Below, in pieces: positions 10,607 through 18,564 of a stretch of 64,000 nucleotides of DNA (its first letter is position 1; every line of letters begins with the position of its first letter). Under the pieces are notes generated by a model, which made no database searches, was not told where the DNA came from, and saw nothing but the letters and a program-made list of their open reading frames with translations. Source of the stretch: Bryoerythrophyllum caledonicum (Eukaryota > Streptophyta > Bryopsida > Pottiales > Pottiaceae); the NCBI GenBank assembly GCA_963971425.1, contig OZ020516.1, positions 1,364,001 to 1,428,000 of the forward strand. Direction: 5' to 3'. The position numbers were made by a program, and so were the translations under genes.

Positions 10607-11533
10607 ATGGATTCTGGACAACCATCTACCACTAGCAGTCCCCACGGAAAGCGACAGCGTGATTTTTGTCACGCACGCTCAAAGCAGAAGAAGCGCCTTC
10701 ACGTATTGATGGATGAGAAGATGAAGGCATTTTCTGGTTGGGAGTCAGTTCCAACCCCATGGACATTTGCACAATATGCAAAATACATTGGATGGTGTCA
10801 TTTGGGACACGTCTGGCCATACTCGCGATATTCTCTATTGCGACGTACAAATAAGGCCAATTTGGGGTACCGCACCAATGAGTTCTTCAAGGAGCGTTGT
10901 ATCCAAGCGTACCAGCACATTTACGACGAGGCAAAATTGAACCGCAACTCGGTAAACATTTCAATTTTACGAATGGTTTACGCGGAGGTGGTACTTGGCG
11001 TACCGGTTGATCGGAGGACAATGGAAATCCGAACACGCTCCAAGATGGCGCCAGTCATTGGATTAACAATACCGTTTGTGCGGAAGTTTCCAGGAGAAGG
11101 TCTTGGGAAAACCATGGAAGTTGAACCTTTGAATCAAACAACCGAGTGGTCCGCGTCTTCATCATCCGACTCCGATACTGGATGTCATGAGCCTGTGCGC
11201 ACGCTTCAAGAATTGTCCATCATATCAGCGTTGAATCCTAAACCGTCGGTTTCACAACAAGACGGAGATGCCACGAAGACGGATGCGGTACCTGAGGAGG
11301 GCGTGGATAATAAAAAAAAGTCTACGGAGGGTGACTGGGTGAGTCCTGACGATTATCTTCGGGTTGTGAAGCGACTAGAAGAAAGCTTGGACGTAATTGA
11401 GGATCTAGGAGAAGAGCTCGATGAGAAGGATAATGAAGTTGCAAAATGTCTTGAAGTAATTCAAGACTTGAAGGCACGAGTTCAGGAGAAAGACAATCTT
11501 CTTTCATTTTTTACTGGCTTTAAGGGATTCTAG
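10607..11533 (+). CDS. RING-family short paralogue, copy C (N-domain plus coiled coil, intact)
   Basis: A 308-codon uninterrupted frame from an ATG in strong context (CACCATGG) to TAG. It is a close relative of copy B: N-domain motifs KKRLHVL, AFSGWE, PWTFAQYAKYI, WCHLGHVWP, NKANLGY, RCIQAYQHIYD, RMVYAEVVL and VDRRT, where Arg replaces the usual Trp. A Ser/Asp-rich linker (SSSSDSDTG) and a C-terminal coiled coil rich in Glu, Leu and Lys follow. It has no RING. The leader is conserved with copy B. AATAAA at about 11646 could be the poly(A) signal. With copy B it is one of only two undamaged members of the family here, so both may still be expressed. Molecular function is not recognisable. Confidence 0.75.
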   Translation: MDSGQPSTTSSPHGKRQRDFCHARSKQKKRLHVLMDEKMKAFSGWESVPTPWTFAQYAKYIGWCHLGHVWPYSRYSLLRRTNKANLGYRTNEFFKERCIQAYQHIYDEAKLNRNSVNISILRMVYAEVVLGVPVDRRTMEIRTRSKMAPVIGLTIPFVRKFPGEGLGKTMEVEPLNQTTEWSASSSSDSDTGCHEPVRTLQELSIISALNPKPSVSQQDGDATKTDAVPEEGVDNKKKSTEGDWVSPDDYLRVVKRLEESLDVIEDLGEELDEKDNEVAKCLEVIQDLKARVQEKDNLLSFFTGFKGF

Positions 11534-11754
11534 AACTACAATAGTGCGAGAAATGTACATAGAGCAATGTTGAATTGTTTTGGAACAAGAGCTTTCTACA
11601 ATTTTATAACTGCCATTTAATATTGAGCGATATTTTGTATATTTAATAAAACCTTGTAAATTGAGTGGCATCATGTATATTTAGTGGTTTTTTATGAGAT
11701 GTTTTACATATCAAAATGTTAAGTGTTGCAATGTTTCAATATATAGTAGGAATT

Positions 11755-11916
11755 AGTGCGCACGCCCCAACATTGTGCGCCCCCAGCCCACGACGTGCGT
11801 GCCCGGTCCCAAAGCGTGCGCGCCCGCCCCATAGTGTTGCGCGCTCGGCCACATGCATGCGCGTTCGGCCTTGATCGTGAGCGCCCGGCCACCCTTGTAC
11901 GCGCCCGGCTCGAAAT
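11755..11916 (+). repeat. Type I GC-rich array upstream of hAT copy 1
   Basis: About eight 20-bp units with cores GCGCGCCCGCCCC and GCGCCCGGCCACC. The same array type as in front of copies A-C now stands in front of a transposase gene. Confidence 0.8.
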
Positions 11917-11932
11917 GCTCCTGCTCCAGCAC

Positions 11933-11939
11933 TATATAA
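11933..11939 (+). promoter_or_regulatory. TATA box of hAT copy 1
   Basis: TATATAA lies about 18 bp after the array and 190 bp before the ATG at 12129. Confidence 0.5.
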
Positions 11940-12128
11940 GAACCATATGCGATGTGCTTGACTCACCTTACATCCTTTGCTTCCTATGCTGAAACCCCTT
12001 ATTGGGCTCCTTGCATGAATCTACAAGTTTGTGAGTGACCTTTGGGTCCACATTTTCTATGAGCACACAATTTCCTATTACTTTTGGTGAATTTTCTTTG
12101 GTACAACGTTGCGGCCGATTTTATTGTG

Positions 12129-14201
12129 ATGTCGTCTCAACATAGGGCTCAAACAAAGGAGTGGACCCCATGGTGCAAATTTAACAAGAAGGATCAGGTG
12201 AGATGTGTTTGGTACAATTACACGTTCGCATAAAAACGTGGGAGGTACATGTCACACTATGGGTATCCACAATGGACGAAGACTTCGTGCACTAAGGCGC
12301 CAACAGCTATTAAGGCCCGTTTTAAAAGATGCGGGAATATTATTCTTACTAGGATGACCGAGGCGGAGATCGTTGGCCTTCCAAGTGCACTAGCAACATG
12401 TTCCACTAAACCTTGTTCTAGCCAATCCATCCAACAAGGCAATTTCTTGGAAACTCGAAATGAGGAGAACACGCAGTCTACGAATCCTCTAAGCCAAGCA
12501 GCATCATCAACACTAAGATTTGTACGACAACGGAGCTTCCTTGAGGATTACCAAATAGATAAACGAAAAGAATTGGACGAATTATGGGCACAATTTTTTA
12601 TAAAGCAATCGTTGCATTCAACGTGGTTAGACATCCGGCCTTCATCAAGGCCACCCTCGCAACGTCAAAGGCGGGTTTCGATTATACACCGCCATCGTAC
12701 AATGCCATGAGGACGACATACATTGAGCCTCTAAAAAAAAAAGTGAAAGACCTTGTGGACAAGAAGACCGGCGTAGATATTGCCAAGTATAGCGCAACAA
12801 TATGCTCGGACGGGTTGGACAATGTTACACGTCGCCCTCTCATGAATATCATGCTCGTATGTCCAATGGGTGATATCTTCTTGGGGTCTATAGACACCAC
12901 GGGTATGAAAAAATCTACGGCATATATAGGGGACCAATTGAATATTTTTATCCGTAAGGTTGGACGATTGAATGTGGTCCAAGTGTGCACCAATAATGCT
13001 TCAAACATGTTGGGGGCAATGAAGAAGGTCAACCTTGAGTACCCGCACATATATACTCAAGGGTGTTGTGCACATATTTTGGACCTCCTCCTCAAGGACT
13101 AGGGGAAGGAAGACATATTTGCAAACCTCGTCTAGAAGGCAAAAGAGATTGCATTGTATATTCGGAACCACCATGTGCCCATGGCTCTTTTTCAACGATT
13201 TTCACCAAAATTGTCTCTGTTGTGGCCAGCAGCAACAAGGTTTGCATGCAATTACATAATGATCCATCGTCTGTTGGAAGTGAAGACTGCCCTGAAGATG
13301 GTTGTGATAGACCCAACACGGATATCCTACGTATCCTCTCTTTTTGATACGCAAAACGGGCACCGTGCCCATGCGAAGGCATCGTAGGTGCGAGCCATCG
13401 TTCTAGACGAGACTTTCTGGCATCGGTGCAGTAACTTTGAATTTGTAGTAGCACTTGTGGTAAAGGCATTGCGGACTTTTGATGGTGACACTCTGGCAAT
13501 GGGAATTTCTTGGGTGACCATGAACAAGCTAAAGGAGCACGTGTTCAAGCTGCGCAATGCGCCGTTCAACATGCTAGCCGGAATTGCAACTCGCCTGAAG
13601 GATCATTCCTTGCCTGTTGGGAGATGATGACAACAGATCTCCATTATGCAGGGGCTTTATTGAATCCTTATCTAGCCAATAACTTGCAAATTCAAAACAA
13701 TGGTGAGGCCAAAAGGGCCCTAAACAAGGTTGCTATGATGCTCTGTGCTCCACTGCTCCACTCGGAGTGTCTTTTTCGGCAGTAATGCTCGAAATTTTGG
13801 AGTATGAAGAATTGCGAGGCCCATATTCACCATTGGAAGCTGGAGAGATTAAAAACAACAATATCTTGCCTCACCAATGGTGGAACTGCGTGGGCGGGCA
13901 ATCATTGCCTATCATTGCGAAGCGTATACTAGCACAAACTTGCTTGGCCTCGTCATGTGAGCGTAATTGGAGCATGTATTCGTTCGTGCATAGTAAGAGC
14001 CGAAATTGTTTGGGAGTGCAGAAAGCGGAAGATTTGGTTTACATCTACACGAATAGTCGATTGCTCCAAGAACATGCTCGATCGGATCCGATTCGATGGT
14101 ATGAGGAGAATGTGCATTCGGAGGAGTTTGATCCAGATGAGGGACTTCCTTCAAACACAGAGGACGAGAGCTTGGAGTCGGATGATGGAGGTTACAATTA
14201 A
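12129..14201 (+). pseudogene. hAT-superfamily transposase with DUF659 core, copy 1 (decayed)
   Basis: The frame starts at ATG 12129 (MSSQHRAQTKEW), matching the start of copy 2. It keeps the degraded BED-like N-terminus, the DUF659/RNase H-like core (YTPPSYNAMR, ICSDGLDN, RRPLMN, VFLGSID-like IFLGSIDTTG), the cysteine-histidine GCCAHILDLLL, and the C-terminal hAT dimerisation region (HQWW, CERNWSMYSFVHSKSRN). The second catalytic Asp, in the usual TDN motif, is Asn here (CTNNASN). Lesions are TAA 12231-12233, TAG 13100-13102, TAG 13133-13135, TAG 13385-13387 and frameshifts near 12600, 13620 and 13770. Copy 2 has Trp where 13100 is a stop. Such enzymes cut and paste their element, but no terminal inverted repeats or 8-bp target duplication could be assigned. 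Confidence 0.9.
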
Positions 14202-15310
14202 ATGGGTGGCGATTGGAAAGACCGTGCCGGTGACAACAACCGCATGTCTGATCATAGCCCACCTAGGGACAACTCTGCAAACAACGAGCACGGTGGAGAT
14301 GCACTACATGACCATTTTCACAACGTCCACGGTGACCTAGTGGATCCTTTTGTGTTTGATGATGTCGACAGAGCGGCAGTCCATACTATAGTAGAATTAT
14401 CGGGTGAAGACCGTGCCCAAGAAGTTAGGGCAGACGAAGATGGGTCGGCATTGGGGGGCAATCTTGATGAGGATGACAACATCTCGGAGAATCAGTCTAT
14501 GAACTCAAACGGCTCTAGCGCCTCGGGCCCTTCTAGTGGCGATGGCCCTGAACTCGACGGTCATGGCATTGGCATTGCAGCAAACGATACATTTCCTCAC
14601 GATGGAAACGAAGTGAGCAGTGGTGGAAACGATAATGAATCCCATGAGCCAATGGCCACCACGGGGTCCATTGAAGTTGTGAGAAGCTCTCCGGTTTGCC
14701 TCAAGCAATAGAACCGGACTCAGAGGAAGACATGCCACTACAAGATTTGTTTCGGCGGCCCCGTGATCAAAGTACCGCATCGATCGGAAGAACTCTTTTA
14801 CGTGTAAAGAAAAAGACCTCTTCAACAATAGTTCGGCCACCCGTCCACCGTAGCGCACTCGGCCCAAATGGTGGTGTGGAGCGTGCAATACTGACCCCAC
14901 AACTTCCCTCCGCGAGGGTTGGGTCCTCTACTATGAGCAGCCATTTAGGGACACGGAGGGGCGAGAACAATGGTACTCTCCCTTTCTTCACGGGACCTTG
15001 GCGAGGTGGAACCTCGAAGAGAGTCATTGGGGCCAAAGGCAACCGCTCCAAAAACATGGATGGAGTAACAGACAAAAGGAAGAATATCCGAGTAAAACGA
15101 CTTGTGAACGCCGCATCAACTACTGGAGCCGAGCTACAATTACGAAACTTGGCCTCGGAGATTGAGGAGTACGTGGCACCAGTCTTGGAAAATTTAGCGA
15201 AGAATTTCTCATCATCGGGGGATGATGCAGACGATGAGGATTGCGATGAGGTACCTGGCGACAATACGGTGGTGCTTCGCGGGCTTTCTCTTCCCCAAAA
15301 TGTTCGCTGA
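14202..15310 (+). pseudogene. Disordered Asp/Ser/Gly-rich tail or separate ORF behind hAT copy 1
   Basis: An ATG at 14202 follows the hAT stop codon directly, in the same frame, and opens 169 codons of acidic, low-complexity protein (to 14711). A second frame then runs from about 14690 to 15310 with EPDSEEDMPLQDL, basic stretches (RVKKKTSS, DKRKNIRVKRL) and an acidic C-terminus. One single-base indel near 14695 would join the two. Either the transposase had a ~370-residue C-terminal extension now cut by one TAA, or this was a second gene read after it. No domain is recognised. Long antisense frames over the same DNA are judged to be shadows. Confidence 0.5.
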
Positions 15311-15584
15311 TGAATAAGGAAGCAGAAACTCAATGAAGAATCCTCAAGCTCAGATGATTAAAAGATGACGGACATGAGGGTACTACAAGTTAAAAGTGAC
15401 TTTAGTGGTGTGGTGATAGCATGGTACAATAGTACCGTGGCTTGAAATATGTACTTGGTGTTGAGAGTGCCCATTCATGAAAGCACCACATTGAAATAAA
15501 CAATTTTAATGTTAGACCACCCTATACAATTGTATTCTTTCAAATTCTTTCTACCTCAGCCCTTTTGAGGCGCAAACGCAGTGT
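15311..15584. other. 3' flank of the hAT unit
   Basis: No gene seen; moderately AT-rich sequence between the end of the hAT-associated ORF and the next GC-rich array. Confidence 0.4.
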
Positions 15585-15930
15585 TTGAGCGCATGCGCCG
15601 GCCTCTAACCGCGCGCGCCCGATAGGCAGGTGCGCGCACGACCCACAATGGTATACGCCAGGCCCGTGACGCTGCACGCCCGGCCCCTAACAGTACGCGC
15701 ACGACCTTGACCTAGACGGTACGCGCCCGACCCTGAGTGCTACGCACTCGACTCAGATATGCACGCGCCCGACCTTGAGGGGTACGTGCCCAACCCTGTA
15801 TGTACGCGCCTGGCCTTTATTAGTACGCGCCTGGCCCCAATTGGAACGCGCCCGGCCCTGCATGAACTCGCGCGGTCCAGATTGGTACGCGCCTGACCCT
15901 AAATACTACGCGCGCGGTCTGAAGGCACGT
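15585..15930 (+). repeat. Type I GC-rich array without a recognisable downstream gene
   Basis: About 16 units of 20-21 bp, with the clear form TACGCGCCCGACCCTGAG. In the other + strand arrays a TATA box and a gene follow. Here the next recognisable item is the 3' end of a retroelement at about 16150, so a gene may have been lost by insertion or deletion. Confidence 0.85.
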
Positions 15931-16149
15931 CCCTTGATGTAACGTGGAAAGCCGTCTAATGTGTTGTGAACACATGTTTTACTATGGGGTAAGTTGAAAA
16001 TTTGATTTAGGGGTTGTAAGTTTTTTACACTCAATTGTCCGCCAAAAAGTGTTGTCTGCCATGTCTGTTTGTCCGACTGAATGTCTGTCCGCTGTCTTTG
16101 GGCCCTTGTTCGTCTATGTAGACAACCCTGAGTACTACAAGCCGTAGAG

Positions 16150-16565
16150 ATGGAAGTAGAGACCTTCTGGATCTTGTCCTTCCCACATGGAGACCAGGTA
16201 TCGAGCATACATTAACGGCTGGAGGGCATCGACAACCTCGTGGAGAGCCGGATGGATGCTCTGGAGAGGACAAAGGAAATCTAGGAAAGCCAGAAGGAGG
16301 CGTATGACTAGAAATTGCCAACGGACAACAAAATTCAGGAGGACAGTCTGGTACTCCTCTAAGACAGTCGGCATATGGATTTTCCAGGTAAATTACATAC
16401 ACACTGGATGGGGCCCTTTAGAGTTGTTTGAGTATATGCCAACATATCTCTTCAATTAGAAGATTTAGAAGAGAGATCGCTGGACACAAGAACTTACGGC
16501 TCTAGAGTCAAATTCTATAATCCGGAAGGTCATACTGGAAGCGTGAGCGAGGGCGCTCACGGGTG
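16150..16565 (+). pseudogene. Ty3/Gypsy integrase C-terminal end (decayed)
   Basis: One frame from 16150 to the TGA at 16563-16565 ends in the integrase GPF/GPY module: DSRHMDFPGKL, HTHWMGPFRVV, then a strand-rich tail with SLQLEDL and GSRVKFY. Upstream is the helical segment typical of the end of pol (DALERTKEI, SQKEAYD). Premature stops occur in this frame (TAA, two TAG, TAA, TGA). It lies just before the LTR start at 16578, as expected for the end of pol. No other pol domain survives on this side. Style and the later PBS suggest the Tat/Athila-like branch, but that placement is tentative. Confidence 0.75.
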
Positions 16566-16927
16566 AAAAATGGGTAATGTGGGACTCCATTCCGACATGG
16601 TGCGGGAAGTTAACCTTAAAATCCGGCAAAAACAAAAAAATTAGTTGTGTAATTACGCTAGTTCGTGCTAGAATACAACCTATAGTCGGCTTGTAAGAAT
16701 AAAGACGGATGGACCCGGCTGAAAACCCTAATCGAGCCTAAAGCTACAAAATATAGAGTCGGAGTAGTTAACGAAATTATGGGATAGTCTGTCATCCGGA
16801 AGTGTCATCCGGAACTGTAATCCGGAGTTGTCACCATGAGCCGTACTAATGGCCTGACTACAAAAGGCTGGAACGCGAGGGTATTAAACTCTCTTTTTTC
16901 GGTTCGTCTTCGTGCGTTGCGGTTTTG

Positions 16928-16928
16928 C

Positions 16929-17024
<96 letters not shown>

Positions 17025-17030
17025 GCAATT
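16928..17030 (+). repeat. (CT)n microsatellite
   Basis: Around 100 bp of nearly pure CT dinucleotide inside the LTR, just upstream of the ORF. The corresponding place in the minus-strand copy (about 22070-22110) has only a short GA/CT-rich patch, so the repeat expanded in this copy. Predicted Leu/Ser protein across it is an artefact. Confidence 0.95.
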
Positions 17031-17160
17031 CCTAACCGCTGGCCGTTAGGGTTTGTAGTTAGACGGTTAGAACCGACGTGTGTCCATTAGGGAGGGTTTG
17101 TGTGAGGACGGTGCGTGCAAGGACAACATCCAGGGAAAATAAGGAATCAGGCATTCTCGA

Positions 17161-17985
17161 TGAAGACGGTCCCCATGGCCAAGAAGAAGCAAACTGATCG
17201 AGATGGCCGCGGGAAGCGAGACGACGAGCCGGCCGCTGCGCTTCCACCCCTGATGCGGGTTCTCCCGGAGATACTTGCAGACCCGGAAGAGTACAATTTG
17301 CTGAAGGAGAGCTTGAAGACCATGGGCTGCTCCGGCTTGCCCGAAGTCGCATGGGGCATTCGGAAGGAGGTATACGTGAGGGAGCTGATAAACACTCCGG
17401 ACGAGAAGTACAAGGGGTTGATGAGAGGCTATCCGGAATTCTAGAGTTCCGGAATGGTCATAGGCGTACGACTTTCAGGCTGGTTACACCAAGGTAGTGG
17501 AAGAGCGGGACGAGTTTCCAACGGACGAGTTCGCGAAACAAGCCAATCCGAAAGAAGGCTACAACATGCAGGACCTTCGGCACCTGGACGCCCAGCTGGA
17601 GCTAGGGTTTTTAAATCCTATTTTCCATCCGGAAAAGCTGAGGCAGGTAGTGGCAAAGTGGGCCTGCACCTTCCTACGAGTTCTCTGGCGGAAGATTCTT
17701 GTAGACTGGGGGACACTCATGAGTGAGATGATCAACCGACTGGTGGCCAACCTCCAAAAGGTGAAGAGATCGGCCACCCTCATAGCTTCCTACGTCGTAC
17801 ACCTCAACTGCCACCATCAACAGCTCACCCAGACAAAGCAGAGACACTATGACAAAGTACTCAGCCTCCAAAAGTATGGAGGTGAGGAGTCAGAGGAAGA
17901 ATCCGGAGGGGCAACGGAACCCGTGCCGGAAGCAATCACCGCGGATACTCCGGAAGGCATGAAGACCCATAAAAGGCCTCGGGCC
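17161..17985 (+). pseudogene. LTR-embedded ORF, truncated plus-strand copy
   Basis: This is the N-terminal ~275 codons of the protein that is longer on the minus strand at 19873-21933 (start MKTVPMAKKK, then LPPLMRVLPEI, SLKTMGC, EVYVREL, DEKYKGLM, PIFHPEK, KWACTFL, SYVVHL, HHQQLTQT). Lesions relative to the other copy are TAG 17442-17444 in place of Trp, a one-base loss directly after it, and TAG 17461-17463 in place of Gln. It keeps Trp (VDWGTLM) where the minus-strand copy has TAG. Homology stops at the junction with the gag fragment. Function is unrecognised. Confidence 0.7.
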
Positions 17986-17993
17986 TTTTCATC
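17971..17993. repeat. Palindromic junction of two inverted element pieces
   Basis: AAAAGGCC-TCG-GGCCTTTT forms a perfect 8-bp stem with a 3-base loop exactly where homology to the plus-strand LTR ORF ends and minus-strand gag begins. Confidence 0.6.
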
Positions 17994-18439
17994 TTGCTGA
18001 GCTTGCCTAGCGTCCGTGCTTCTCCACCAACTTCCCGGAACGTACAAAGAAAGGTTGTCGTTAGCAGGTTCCAGTCGGCCCGGGTCGGTTCCGGGATGTC
18101 TTGAAACCATTGCAACGCCTCACCCTTCAAAAGTCCTTCGAACAACCGGAGTTTCGTGGCATTCTCCTCTTGGTTGGCTGTGGCGGTTGCGTTGAAGTCA
18201 CATAGCCAGTCGTCTACGTCCTCCCGTCCGTCTCCTTTAAACTTCCAGTACTTCATGCGAAAGGTAGGCTGTGGCAGTGCCATCCCAACAGCTACGGTCA
18301 CCGGCAGTTCTTCAGTCTCAGACCCGGTTCCACTCAGTGATCTTGGTGGAGTAAGAGATCTGCTTCCGGACCGGCCTACAGTGGTCCTCTTCCAGGCTGA
18401 TCTCCGCACGCCTTCACTTCGGGGTGCGCTTTGACTCAT
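17986..18439 (-). pseudogene. Ty3/Gypsy gag fragment
   Basis: From ATG 18439 a ~150-codon frame shows the retrotransposon gag (PF03732-like) pattern: KFKGDGREDVDDWL, a helical stretch, LLKGEALQWFQDIP, and LTTTFLCTFRE. Only the N-terminal half is present; it ends at the palindromic junction at about 17986. Its start lies about 95 bp downstream of a primer-binding-site-like sequence, the normal arrangement in an LTR element on the minus strand. Gag would form the particle that carries the RNA. Confidence 0.75.
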
Positions 18440-18536
18440 ACAGTTTTATCTCATGAATCGTCTAATCGGAATAGATATATTCCATAGACTATCACTAGTG
18501 TTAATGTTCTAAGAATACTAGGAAAAAGGAAATAGG

Positions 18537-18554
18537 TCCTCGGCAGCGGTGCCA
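18537..18554 (-). promoter_or_regulatory. Primer binding site, tRNA-Asp-like
   Basis: Minus-strand TGGCACCGCTGCCGAGGA resembles the TGGCGCCGTTGCCGGGGA site used by many plant Tat/Athila elements (15 of 18 positions, from memory of that consensus). It lies about 10 nt inside the LTR end and before gag. Confidence 0.55.
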
Positions 18555-18564
18555 AAAATCGTAT

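Larger units (their letters stand above)
16578..17985 (+). mobile_element. 3' LTR of a Ty3-like element (truncated), with embedded ORF
   Basis: The stretch starts TGTGGGACTCC directly after the pol stop and a purine-rich GGGTGAAAAATGGG. It is homologous to the minus-strand LTR that begins at 22458: TGTGGGA start, GGAAGTTAACCTTAA, an AATAAAG segment, CCCTAAT, GGCCGTTAGGGTTTG and GTGTGTCCATTAGGGAG, followed by the same ORF. It breaks at about 17985, where it meets a minus-strand gag fragment. Confidence 0.65.

Noticed and set aside
14505..15333. Two antisense ORFs opposite the hAT tail
   Set aside because: The sense frames show better amino-acid composition and continuity with the transposase.
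16836..17090. ORF with long Ser/Leu run
   Set aside because: Produced by the (CT)n microsatellite.
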